Below are positions 34,349 to 42,872 of a stretch of 64,000 bases of DNA, piece by piece. The translations under genes were made by a program, and so were the position numbers. Numbering within the stretch: the first letter of the stretch is position 1; every line of letters begins with the position of its first letter. Under the pieces are notes generated by a model. The model saw nothing but the letters and a program-made list of their open reading frames with translations. It was not told where the DNA came from and made no database searches. This DNA is from CAVPLM01 sp963713545 (GTDB lineage Bacteria > Actinomycetota > Thermoleophilia > RBG-16-64-13). The DNA lies in assembly GCA_963713545.1 (NCBI GenBank), contig CAVQME010000010.1, positions 372,001 to 436,000 on the forward strand, written 5' to 3'.

Positions 34349-35662
34349 ATGAACAACGCTGAACTCAGCACTCTCAGAGCCGATGTGGTCCCGCGGGGCG
34401 TGCCCAGCACGGCCCCGGTCTTCGTGGCCAGGGCCCGCAATGCCCTGATCACCGACGTCGAGGGCCGCGAATACATCGATTTCGCCGCCGGCATCGGGGT
34501 CATGAACGTGGGGCACTGCCACCCCAAGGTGGTCGAGGCCGTGAGGGACCAGGCGGAGCTGTACTCACACATGTGCTTCGGCCTGTTCGGGTATGAGTCG
34601 TACCTGCGTCTCGCCGAGAGACTGAACCGGTTGACGCCCGGCGACTGCCCCAAGCGCACCTTCTTCATGAACTCCGGCGCCGAAGCGGTGGAAAACGCCA
34701 TCAAGATCGCCCGTTACGCTACGGGACGCAAGGCTATCATCGCCTTTGAAGACGCCTTCCACGGCCGGACCTACATGACCCTCAGCCTCACCTCTCAGGT
34801 GAGTCCCTACAAGGTAGGGTTCGGGCCCTACGCCCCCGAGGTGTACCGCATCCCCTACGCCTACTGCTACCGCTGCCCGCTCGCCCTCTCCTACCCGGCA
34901 TGCGGCTGCGAATGCGCGGGATTGCTGGAGCAGGCCTTCGCCAAGCACGTGAACGCCGACGAGGTGGCCGCGGTGATCGCGGAGCCCGTGCAGGGTGAGG
35001 GTGGCTTCATCGTCCCCCCGCCTGAGTACATGGGCAGGATCAAGAAGATCTGCGAAGAGCACGGCATCCTGCTCATCGCCGATGAGATCCAGACGGGGAT
35101 AGGCCGGACCGGTACCTGGTTCGCCATGGAGCATTGGGGCGTGGTACCCGATATCGTGACCACCGCCAAAGCCCTGGGGGCCGGGTTCCCCATCTCCGGC
35201 ATCACCGGACGCCAGGAAGTCATGGACACCGTCCATCCTAGCGGCGTGGGTACCACCTACGGAGGCAACCCTACCGCCTGCCGGGCCGGCCTGGCCGTGT
35301 TCGACATCATCGAGAGCGAGGGCCTATTGCAGAGAGCCACCATCGTGGGCGACCGGATCCGCGACCGGTTCCGGGCTCTACAGGCGAAGTACCCTATCAT
35401 CGGCGACGTTCGGGGCCTCGGGGCCATGGCCGCCATGGAATTGGTAGAGGATCCGGAGACCAAGAAGCCCGCCGGCGATTTCGCCAAGGCTTTCCGCCTC
35501 AAGCTCTACGAGAACGGCGTCGTGAACGTGGGAGCCGGGACCTACCACAATGTCGTCCGCATCCTGGTGCCGCTCACCATCGAGGACGAGACCCTGGCCC
35601 GGGGTCTGGATATCATGGAGGAGACTCTGGCTCAGGTGAGCGGGGCCAACGGTCCAGTCTGA
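34349..35662 (+). CDS. gabT: Class III aminotransferase (4-aminobutyrate type)
   Basis: A 437-residue PLP enzyme closest in pattern to 4-aminobutyrate/5-aminovalerate transaminases. It has VEGREYIDFAAGIGVMNVGH, MNSGAEAVENAIKIAR, AFHGRTYMTLSLTSQ, VIAEPVQGEGGF, LIADEIQTGIGRTG and the PLP Lys in TTAKALGAGFPISGI. The Cys-containing RIPYAYCYRCPLALSYPAC segment is typical of the GabT subgroup. A tungsten AOR follows 52 nt downstream on the same strand, so the aldehyde product might be oxidised by that enzyme. Substrate assignment remains tentative. Confidence 0.85.
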   Translation: MNNAELSTLRADVVPRGVPSTAPVFVARARNALITDVEGREYIDFAAGIGVMNVGHCHPKVVEAVRDQAELYSHMCFGLFGYESYLRLAERLNRLTPGDCPKRTFFMNSGAEAVENAIKIARYATGRKAIIAFEDAFHGRTYMTLSLTSQVSPYKVGFGPYAPEVYRIPYAYCYRCPLALSYPACGCECAGLLEQAFAKHVNADEVAAVIAEPVQGEGGFIVPPPEYMGRIKKICEEHGILLIADEIQTGIGRTGTWFAMEHWGVVPDIVTTAKALGAGFPISGITGRQEVMDTVHPSGVGTTYGGNPTACRAGLAVFDIIESEGLLQRATIVGDRIRDRFRALQAKYPIIGDVRGLGAMAAMELVEDPETKKPAGDFAKAFRLKLYENGVVNVGAGTYHNVVRILVPLTIEDETLARGLDIMEETLAQVSGANGPV

Positions 35663-35714
35663 GAGCCCGCGGAGGCTCGGGTAGCCGGCAAAGCTTAGTC
35701 ACCGGGAGATCGAC

Positions 35715-37475
35715 GTGGCTGACAACGTGAAGGTCCTCTTCGTCGACCTGACTTCGGGTGGGTCACGGGTCGACGAGATCGACGGCCGAGGTCTGCTGGG
35801 CTTGGGAGGCAAGGCCCTCGGCATCCGCCTTTTGGAGCGCTACCTGGATCCGGGCGCCGATGCTCTGGCTCCCGAGAACGTGGTGGCCATCACTCCCAGC
35901 CTGTTGGCGGGATATGGTATGTCCGGTTCCAACCGGTTCGGCGCCTTCACCCGCAGTCCCCTCACCGGCATCTGGCTGGAGTCGTACTGCGGAGGCACCT
36001 TCGCCCGCACGTTTCGCGAGACGGGATGGGGAGCCCTGGTCTTCACCGGTGTCGCCCCAGCGCCGGTGCACCTGCACATCACAGCGGAAGGGGCGAGCCT
36101 GCTGCCTGCGGACGATCTCTGGGGAAGAGACTGCTTCGCGGTCGAGGCCGAGCTGCTTGCCCGCCTGGACAGGCGCTCATCGGCGCTCTGCATCGGCGTC
36201 GGGGGCGAGAAACTCGTGCGCATAGCCTCGGTCATGCACGAACACGCTCATTGTCTCGGACGCGGAGGGCTGGGCGCAGTCTTCGGCAGCAAGATGCTCA
36301 AGGCCCTCACCGTGACCTCCCCCGGTCCCGTCAAGAACGAAGCCCAGGACCAATTCACGGTGACCCGGAGAGAGGTCTCCAAGCTGGCCGGGGAGTCCCC
36401 GACCACGGTGGTCTACCAGCGCTTCGGCACTCCGGTCATGGTGGGCGTCGTCAACGAGGCCGGCGCCTTTCCCACCGACTTCTTCGCCAAGGGTGCCGCG
36501 CCCCATCGGGCGACCCTGGAAGCGGAGCACTGGCCGGAGTGGGCCAAGGTGGACAACGACAGCTGTCCCCCGTGCCCGATGCGCTGCCGTAAGCGCCTTA
36601 CCTTGATCGAAGGCCCGGAGGCAGGCCGCGAGATCCACGGACCGGAGTACGAGACCCTGTACGCGTTCGGGGGTTCCTGCATGGTCGAGCACGCACTCGA
36701 CGTGGCCAAGCTCAACGAACGGTGCAACATGCTCGGCATCGACACCATGAGCGGCGGCAACCTGGTAGGCGCGGCCATCAAGGCCGGGCAGCTGGGCCTG
36801 CTAGAGGACGCCCCCGCCGCCGGCGATGCTGCGGCGATCTCCCGCCTTCTGGAAGAGATAGCCACCCGGTCGACCCCCACCGGCGACCTGCTGGCCGAGG
36901 GGATGGACGAAGCCCTGGCCCGTCTGGGCATGAGCGAGTGGACCGTCACTTCCAAGCACCTCGATCCCGCCGGGTACGAGCCGCGCAGGCTGAAGAGTAT
37001 GGCTCTGAGCTACGCGGTGAACGTGCGCGGAGCCTGCCACCTGCGCGCGACCTACTACAAAGCGGAGTTGGGCGGTCTCCTTAAAGACCTCGACGACGAC
37101 GCCTTCGTCCAGACCTATATCGACTGGGAAGACCGTATGCTGCTCTCCGATAGCCTCACCATGTGCCGCTTCTACAGGGATTTCATGAAATGGGACTACC
37201 TCGTCTCCTCGGTCTCCCAGTTGCACGGGGCTCCGGTCACCAAAGAGGAGTTGGAGAGGCTTTCCACAGAGACCATCACCCGCATCCGCCGTCTCAATCT
37301 CGCCCTGGGCTCCACCCCGGCCGACGACACCGTGGCCGAGCGCTTCTTCAAGGAGCCGACCGACAAGGCTCCTGCCCTCGACAGAGACGAGCTGGAAAGA
37401 CGGGTACGGATCTACTGGGCGAAACGGGGCTGGACCGAAGACGGATTGGTGCCGGACCCGGCGCCGGGCGGCTAG
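35715..37475 (+). CDS. Aldehyde:ferredoxin oxidoreductase (tungsten AOR family)
   Basis: A 586-residue member of the tungstopterin AOR family, which oxidises aldehydes to acids and reduces ferredoxin. The N-terminal FVDLTSGGSRVDEIDGRG and FGAFTRSPLTGIW fit the cofactor domain. The 4Fe-4S ligands are CPPCPMRC (C-x2-C-x3-C) near residue 285 and a distal Cys in DSLTMCRFYRDF near 480. GTG 35715 follows a weak GGGAG site. It lies directly behind the gabT-like aminotransferase, an arrangement that suggests amine to aldehyde to acid. No separate maturation genes are nearby. Confidence 0.92.
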   Translation: MADNVKVLFVDLTSGGSRVDEIDGRGLLGLGGKALGIRLLERYLDPGADALAPENVVAITPSLLAGYGMSGSNRFGAFTRSPLTGIWLESYCGGTFARTFRETGWGALVFTGVAPAPVHLHITAEGASLLPADDLWGRDCFAVEAELLARLDRRSSALCIGVGGEKLVRIASVMHEHAHCLGRGGLGAVFGSKMLKALTVTSPGPVKNEAQDQFTVTRREVSKLAGESPTTVVYQRFGTPVMVGVVNEAGAFPTDFFAKGAAPHRATLEAEHWPEWAKVDNDSCPPCPMRCRKRLTLIEGPEAGREIHGPEYETLYAFGGSCMVEHALDVAKLNERCNMLGIDTMSGGNLVGAAIKAGQLGLLEDAPAAGDAAAISRLLEEIATRSTPTGDLLAEGMDEALARLGMSEWTVTSKHLDPAGYEPRRLKSMALSYAVNVRGACHLRATYYKAELGGLLKDLDDDAFVQTYIDWEDRMLLSDSLTMCRFYRDFMKWDYLVSSVSQLHGAPVTKEELERLSTETITRIRRLNLALGSTPADDTVAERFFKEPTDKAPALDRDELERRVRIYWAKRGWTEDGLVPDPAPGG

Positions 37476-37602
37476 GACGCACCGCGCGGGCTCTGATGCG
37501 CCGGACGGCAGACGCCGGTAGATGCGCTATGCCCACTCGGACGCGCCGCGCCGGCCGGGACGCGACGCAGGGCCGCCGCGGTAGCTTCCGCCCCCGCGGC
37601 CG

Positions 37603-38619
37603 TCATCTTACGAGCCGACTCACCTCTTCGGCGACGGCCTCACCCATATCGCGGGTCCCCGACTGCCCGCCCAGGTCGTAGGTCACCCGCTTGCCCGCAC
37701 CGATGACCGCGCGCACGCCCTCGAAGAGCGCGTGCGCCGCCTTGGGTTCGCCCAGATGGCCGAGCAGCAACACCGCCGACAGTATCAGTGCCGTGGGGTC
37801 GGCCTTATCCAGCCCGGCGTACTTGGGAGCCGAGCCGTGCACGGGCTCGAAGACCGCGATCTGCTCGCCGATGTTCGCCCCGGGAGCCACGCCTAGGCCC
37901 CCGACCAGACCGGCGCTGAGGTCGCTCAAGATATCCCCGTAGAGATTGGGGCAGAGCAGCACGTCGTACAACTCGGGCTTTTGCACCAACTGCATGCACA
38001 TGTTGTCCACGATCCGGTCTTCGAACTCGATGTCGGGGTAGCTCTCCGCCACCTCGCGCGACACCGCGAGGAAGAGCCCGTCGGTGAGCTTCATGATGTT
38101 GGCCTTGTGGACCGCGGTCACCTTGCGCCTGCCTTCCCGGCGCGCATACTCGAAGGCGAATCTGGCGATGCGTTCGCTCCCCTTGCGGGTGATGATCTTG
38201 ATCGACTCGGCCGCATCCAGGCCGACCATGTGCTCTACCCCGGCGTAGAGGTCCTCGGTGTTCTCGCGCACCACCACAAGGTCGACACCTTCGTAGCGAG
38301 AGCGCACTCCCGGGATGCTCACCGCCGGCCGGAGGTTCGCGTAGAGGTCGAGTTCCCTGCGTAGGGCCACGTTGACGCTGCGGAACCCGGAACCGACGGG
38401 AGTGGTGATCGGTCCCTTGAGGGCCGCTTTGGTGTCGCGCACGGAGTCGATGACCATCTGCGGGAGCGGCGTGCCGTACTTCTCCATGACGTCGGCGCCC
38501 GCTTGCATATCCACCCATTCGATGCGAACACCCGTGGCGGCCACGGCCACTTTGGTCGCCGCCATGATCTCGGGACCGATACCGTCCCCGGGGATGCACG
38601 TTACCCGGTGCTCGTTCAT
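37603..38619 (-). CDS. NAD-type isocitrate/isopropylmalate dehydrogenase family enzyme
   Basis: A 338-residue beta-decarboxylating dehydrogenase: IPGDGIGPEIMAATKVAV, TTPVGSGFRSVNVALRREL (Ser/Asn substrate motif), ENTEDLYAGVEH, VHKANIMKLTDGLFL, ILSDLSAGLVGGLGVAPGAN and AVFEPVHGSAPKYAG. The S-x-N-V-x-L-R motif favours NAD-isocitrate dehydrogenase or homoisocitrate dehydrogenase over LeuB, although no leu or lys genes are nearby. ATG 38619 has GGAGGAGG upstream and overlaps the stop of a GNAT gene by 4 nt. Confidence 0.85.
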   Translation of the reverse strand: MNEHRVTCIPGDGIGPEIMAATKVAVAATGVRIEWVDMQAGADVMEKYGTPLPQMVIDSVRDTKAALKGPITTPVGSGFRSVNVALRRELDLYANLRPAVSIPGVRSRYEGVDLVVVRENTEDLYAGVEHMVGLDAAESIKIITRKGSERIARFAFEYARREGRRKVTAVHKANIMKLTDGLFLAVSREVAESYPDIEFEDRIVDNMCMQLVQKPELYDVLLCPNLYGDILSDLSAGLVGGLGVAPGANIGEQIAVFEPVHGSAPKYAGLDKADPTALILSAVLLLGHLGEPKAAHALFEGVRAVIGAGKRVTYDLGGQSGTRDMGEAVAEEVSRLVR

Positions 38620-39098
38620 GCCCCTCCTCCTCGCTCTTCCCGAGGGTCCGTGCTCTTCGGCACCCCCGCCGCCGAAGAAGCCTCTTGCCTGCCTAGGTAC
38701 GTTCCCGGTGTGGCCTTGGGCAGGTATCCGGGATCGATATCGTCTTTCACGGCCGGCAGAGAACCGAGGGGATGGGCTTCCTGCTCGGTGAACACCGACA
38801 CCTCCTCAAGACCGCCGGCGTGCTCCGACAACAAACGAACGATCTCGTGTCTCAGGCTGCTGGCGCGAAAGCGCGTGTCGATCAGCACGTCGAAGACGAT
38901 CCTGTTCATGGGGCCCAGGCGACACGAACGTCCAAAGCCGATAAGCTCGCCATCGAGCTTGCAGACGACCCACTCTTCCGAGGCTGCCAGAACCCACCCG
39001 AGCTTGGCTTCAGCGTCGGTCTCCTGCCATCCACAGCGAGAGAAGAACTCGCCGAGGACGGCCACGTCCAAGGAGGTGTTACGTTCGAACTCGAGCAT
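38616..39098 (-). CDS. GNAT-like N-acetyltransferase
   Basis: A 160-residue protein with a divergent GNAT pattern: ASEEWVVCKLDGELIGFGRS, IVFDVLIDTRFRASSLRHEIVRLL (the acetyl-CoA loop is degenerate) and VSVFTEQEA. The last ~40 residues are a Pro/Gly/Glu-rich tail. Its 4-nt overlap with the isocitrate-dehydrogenase-type gene suggests coupled expression. The substrate is unknown. Confidence 0.65.
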   Translation of the reverse strand: MLEFERNTSLDVAVLGEFFSRCGWQETDAEAKLGWVLAASEEWVVCKLDGELIGFGRSCRLGPMNRIVFDVLIDTRFRASSLRHEIVRLLSEHAGGLEEVSVFTEQEAHPLGSLPAVKDDIDPGYLPKATPGTYLGRQEASSAAGVPKSTDPREERGGGA

Positions 39099-39149
39099 AG
39101 CCCCGGCATGCTAGCAGAAGGAGCGGGGACCCGACCAGCGGTTTGACCG

Positions 39150-40466
39150 TCACGGACCGGCGCGCAGCCCGATGTCCGCCGGGTCCAACGGGGCGATGTT
39201 CTCGTCCGGTCGGTACAGGACCTCGCGCAGCTCCTCCCACACTTCGGCCATGCGCTCTTCCTCTCGCGCCGTCAGGGGAATATCGGTCTGAGGAGCCACT
39301 CCGGGAAGCACCGGCAAGACCCGGTACCGGAGAGATGATTCCGCCGCGGAGCGTTGCACGTACACCGGCAGGTAGCTGACACCCGTGACCACCGTGCGCA
39401 GACCTCTCTTCTCCATGTGGACATAGGCCACGATCCCGCTGTCCGAGTAGCGCCACCGCTGATTGGAGAGGAAGTTGCCGAGGGAGTAGGCGGCCCACTT
39501 GCCGATCGACTTCCAACTGCTGTACTGCACCACGTGTGCTATCGGCTGGGCTACATGAGGATGAGCCCCCATGATGACGTCCACCCCGCGGGAGAGGATC
39601 TCTTGCGAGACCTCCAACTGCCGTTCGCTCGGCTCCCGTTCGTACTCATCGCCGTAGTGGAGAACGGCGATCACGATATCCGCCCCGTAGATGCGGGCGT
39701 TCGCTGCGTCGGCAGCCACCACGTCAGGGTCGAGGGTGTTGACCGCATACTCTTCCTGCTCCTTGGGCGGGGTCAGCCCGTTGAGCGCATCCGTGTAGTT
39801 GAGGAAGCCCACCTTGATCCCCTGGATGTTCACCACGAGCGGCGTGTCCCTCTCCATGCTCGATCGGTACGTGCCCACGTGCGCCAGGCCGGCCCCATCG
39901 AGCCTATCCAGAGTCCCGACAACCCCTTCCCATCCCTGGTCGAGGGAGTGGTTGTTGGCCGTGGCTGCCAGGTCGACCCCCGCGGTTTTCAGGGCATAGG
40001 CAAGCTCGGTGGGTGAATTCATTAAGGGATAGCCAGTGTAGCCCTTGTCCGGACCGGCGAGCCGCGTCTCCAGGTTGGCAACCGTGTAATCGGCGCCCCT
40101 CAGATAGGGAGCTACGGGCGCCAGGATCGACGCGAAATCGTACGACTCCGTCGCGGGGTCGCGCACCGACTCCAGGATGGACTCATGAGGGAGAACGTCT
40201 CCCGCGAACGCCACGGTGATATCGATGGGCCCGGTCGTGGTAGTGGTGGTGGTCACCGGTTCAGGTTCCGGTTCCGGCTCCACCGGGGGCAGGGTGGTCG
40301 TGGTCGTCTGCGGGGCGGTGGTGGGTACCACCACCGTAGGAGGCACAGTCACCTGCGCGAGGTCAAGGGAGGTCGGCTGCGCCTCATCGACCGGCCAGAA
40401 GATCAGAGGAGTACACAGCGCGATCACCGCAAGGGCGGCGCCCACGGCTTTCAGAGCGTCTCTCAC
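39150..40466 (-). CDS. CapA-family metallophosphatase-like protein, membrane-anchored
   Basis: A 438-residue CapA-like protein. An N-terminal hydrophobic helix (AALAVIALCTPLIFWPV) is followed by ~55 residues of Thr/Pro/Glu linker. The CapA domain then reads VAFAGDVLPHESIL, VANLETRLAG, ATANNHSLDQGWEG, VLHYGDEYE and MGAHPHVAQPI, with the Asp/Asn/His metal-binding pattern of calcineurin-type phosphatases. The domain lies outside the membrane. CapA is linked to poly-gamma-glutamate capsules, but no capBC genes are present, so that function is not supported here. Confidence 0.87.
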   Translation of the reverse strand: MRDALKAVGAALAVIALCTPLIFWPVDEAQPTSLDLAQVTVPPTVVVPTTAPQTTTTTLPPVEPEPEPEPVTTTTTTTGPIDITVAFAGDVLPHESILESVRDPATESYDFASILAPVAPYLRGADYTVANLETRLAGPDKGYTGYPLMNSPTELAYALKTAGVDLAATANNHSLDQGWEGVVGTLDRLDGAGLAHVGTYRSSMERDTPLVVNIQGIKVGFLNYTDALNGLTPPKEQEEYAVNTLDPDVVAADAANARIYGADIVIAVLHYGDEYEREPSERQLEVSQEILSRGVDVIMGAHPHVAQPIAHVVQYSSWKSIGKWAAYSLGNFLSNQRWRYSDSGIVAYVHMEKRGLRTVVTGVSYLPVYVQRSAAESSLRYRVLPVLPGVAPQTDIPLTAREEERMAEVWEELREVLYRPDENIAPLDPADIGLRAGP

Positions 40467-40769
40467 AGGCTCGACCTCATATGAGCATCAGCCGCCGACT
40501 CCTGGCGGTCGAGGGTACGTGTCCCCCTCCCTCGTCGGGACCCATTGTATCGTCCATGATGAGCACCATCCATAAGCTCGCCGTTGGACCTGTCCGGCCC
40601 ACCGCCCGCGGATGCCGTCGGAGGTGGCGGAGTAGTAGAATTGGTAACGCCGTCGGATACGGAAGCCGGCAGGCGATGCGTAGTATCATCGCCTTTCGAT
40701 TACAGCCTATGGACGTGAGAAGACGCCTTTAGGTTGCCTGGAGACCATTTCGAGAGGACGTGTAGGTCA
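40467..40769. other. 303-nt divergent gap between capA-like and acs genes
   Basis: No convincing gene was seen. It contains a perfect 8-bp stem AGGCGATG/CATCGCCT (40671-40678 and 40687-40694, 8-nt loop) followed by TTCGATT, about 75 nt before the acyl-CoA synthetase ATG. This could act as a leader hairpin. A stretch near 40630 resembles a tRNA D-arm but lacks a matching acceptor. Confidence 0.4.
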
Positions 40770-42872
40770 ATGCTTGAGTCTCTTCTTTACCCCAACTCGG
40801 TCGCAGTCATGGGGGCATCCCGCACGCCAGGCAAGGTAGGTTATGAGATAGCGATTAACCTCATCGACAGCGAGTTCGGGGGTGACATAGTCCCGGTGAA
40901 CCCGTCGGGAGGCGAGTTGCACGGTCACAAGGTCTACACGACCCTGGAAGAATACGGCAAGCCCATCGAGATGAGCGTGATCGCAGTGCCGACGGCGGCC
41001 GTGAAAGAAGCCGTGGTGAGTTCGTTACGTGCCGGGGCAAAGTCGGTTGTGATCATCACCGCCGGGTTCAGGGAAGTGGGGGAAGAAGGGGCACGTCTGG
41101 AACAGGAGATAGCGGAGCTATGCCGCGCCTCGGGTGCGCGCCTGATGGGACCCAACTGCCTGGGTCTGATCAACACCCACCACAACATGAACGCGTCCTT
41201 CGGTAGATTCATGCCTAATCGCGGCGGCATCTCAGTCCTCTCTCAATCAGGTGCGCTGTGCACGGCCATCCTTGACTGGGCGGCCAGCCGCAAGATGGGT
41301 CTGGCCACCCTGCTCAGTATCGGGAACAAGGCCGACCTCGATGAAATAGACTTCTTGGCCGCCTTCGCCGACGACGAAAAGACCAAGGTGATCATGGGAT
41401 ACCTGGAGAGCATCGGCTCAGGTGACGAGTTCATCCGCGTGGCCGAGACGGTCGCAGCGATCAAGCCGGTCGTGATCCTCAAGGCAGGCACGACTTCCGC
41501 CGGTTCAAAGGCTGCTTCATCGCACACCGGCGCGCTGGCCGGCGCCGACATCGCCTATGGGGCGGCTTTCAAGCGGGCCGGCGTGATCCGGGCCGACACC
41601 TTCGAGTCGCTGCTCGATTTCGCCATGGCTCTGGCCATGCAGCCCATCCCCAAGGGTGACAGGACGGCCATCATCACCAACGCGGGGGGGCCCGGGGCCA
41701 TGGCCGCCGACGCCGTGGAACTCGCCGGCATGCACGTGGCCTCGCTGCACCCCACGACTGCCTACAGCCTTCGGGGTAAGCTCCCTGCGGCGGCGAGCGT
41801 CGGCAATCCCATCGACGTCCTCGGAGACGCCGACCCGGAGCGCTACGCGGACGCGCTCGAAGCGGCCCAGTCAGACTCTGAAGTGGACGCCATCATCGTC
41901 ATCCTTACGCCCCAAGCCATGACCAAGCCCCTGGAGACCGCCCGGGCCATCACGGCCCGCATAAACGGCGAGAAACCGGTGCTCGCCTCCTTCATGGGCG
42001 GCGCGGACGTCATGCCCGGCCGCGAAGAACTGGTGGCGGCGAGTCTGCCCGACTATCCCTCGCCGGAGCGCGCGGTGGCGGCCCTCAAGGCCATGGTGGA
42101 CTATGCGGCCTGGCGGCTGCGGCCGCCGCGCGTCGTCGCGCGGTTCCCGGTCAACCGGCGCCGGGTGGACCGGATCATCTCCCGGCAGCTTCGCACCGGC
42201 AGGTCGTATGTGGGTGAGGGCAAAGCCAAGGACATACTCCGGGCCTACGACTTCATCGTGCCTGACGGTCGTCTGGTGAGCACCGTCGAGGAGGCCACGG
42301 AAGCCGCGCCCCGCATGGGTTATCCCCTCGCCATGAAGATCTCCTCCCCCGACATCATCCACAAATCGGACATCGGAGGGGTGAAACTCAACCTCAACAG
42401 CGCGCAGGAAGTGGCCGACGCGTTCGAGCTGATGATGCTCCGCATCGGCCGCCAGGCTCCCGACGCCTTCCTGGAAGGGGTGTACCTCGAGCGCATGGTA
42501 CCCAAGGGCCGGGAGGTCATCCTGGGCATGACCCGGGACCCGCAGTTCGGGCCCATGCTCATGTTCGGCTTGGGCGGGATCTTCGTGGAAGTCATGAAAG
42601 ACGTCACCTTCCACTTGGCGCCGATCACGCAGGACGAGGCCATGAACATGTTGATGGGGACCCGGTCGTACAAGCTGCTGGAAGGCGTGCGCGGCGAAGC
42701 AGGGGTCAACCTTGCCGCCATCGGCGAAGCCCTGCAGCGCATCAGCCAGTTGGTCACCGACTTCCCCCAGATCGCCGAGCTCGACATCAACCCGTTCATC
42801 GTCGGCAAGTTGGGCGAGGACTCGGTGGCTGCCGACGCGCGAATCCAGCTGGCCGAGGGAGGTGAGCTATGA
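40770..42872 (+). CDS. ADP-forming acyl-CoA synthetase (fused alpha-beta)
   Basis: A 700-residue enzyme that makes ATP from acyl-CoA, ADP and phosphate (or the reverse). The alpha part (residues 1-460) has the CoA-binding VAVMGASRTPGKVGYEI, LMGPNCLGLIN and the phospho-His in SSHTGALAGAD (His252). The beta ATP-grasp part (470-700) has AMKISSPDIIHKSDIGGV with His531. Both transfer histidines are kept, so it should be active, unlike Pat-type regulatory homologues. ATG 40770 starts at the conserved MLESLLYPNSVAV. Its end overlaps the CoA-transferase ATG by 4 nt (ATGA). Confidence 0.93.
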   Translation: MLESLLYPNSVAVMGASRTPGKVGYEIAINLIDSEFGGDIVPVNPSGGELHGHKVYTTLEEYGKPIEMSVIAVPTAAVKEAVVSSLRAGAKSVVIITAGFREVGEEGARLEQEIAELCRASGARLMGPNCLGLINTHHNMNASFGRFMPNRGGISVLSQSGALCTAILDWAASRKMGLATLLSIGNKADLDEIDFLAAFADDEKTKVIMGYLESIGSGDEFIRVAETVAAIKPVVILKAGTTSAGSKAASSHTGALAGADIAYGAAFKRAGVIRADTFESLLDFAMALAMQPIPKGDRTAIITNAGGPGAMAADAVELAGMHVASLHPTTAYSLRGKLPAAASVGNPIDVLGDADPERYADALEAAQSDSEVDAIIVILTPQAMTKPLETARAITARINGEKPVLASFMGGADVMPGREELVAASLPDYPSPERAVAALKAMVDYAAWRLRPPRVVARFPVNRRRVDRIISRQLRTGRSYVGEGKAKDILRAYDFIVPDGRLVSTVEEATEAAPRMGYPLAMKISSPDIIHKSDIGGVKLNLNSAQEVADAFELMMLRIGRQAPDAFLEGVYLERMVPKGREVILGMTRDPQFGPMLMFGLGGIFVEVMKDVTFHLAPITQDEAMNMLMGTRSYKLLEGVRGEAGVNLAAIGEALQRISQLVTDFPQIAELDINPFIVGKLGEDSVAADARIQLAEGGEL

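Noticed and set aside
39150..40466. CapA as evidence of a poly-gamma-glutamate capsule
   Set aside because: No capB, capC or pgs genes are in the window, and CapA-like proteins are widespread without capsules.
40625..40710. tRNA-Leu-like D-arm text (GTAGAATTGGTA) and a TTCGATT T-loop-like motif
   Set aside because: The acceptor 5' end has no complementary 3' strand, the T-stem does not pair, and no anticodon arm of standard size fits. The strong 8-bp hairpin at 40671-40694 conflicts with a cloverleaf.
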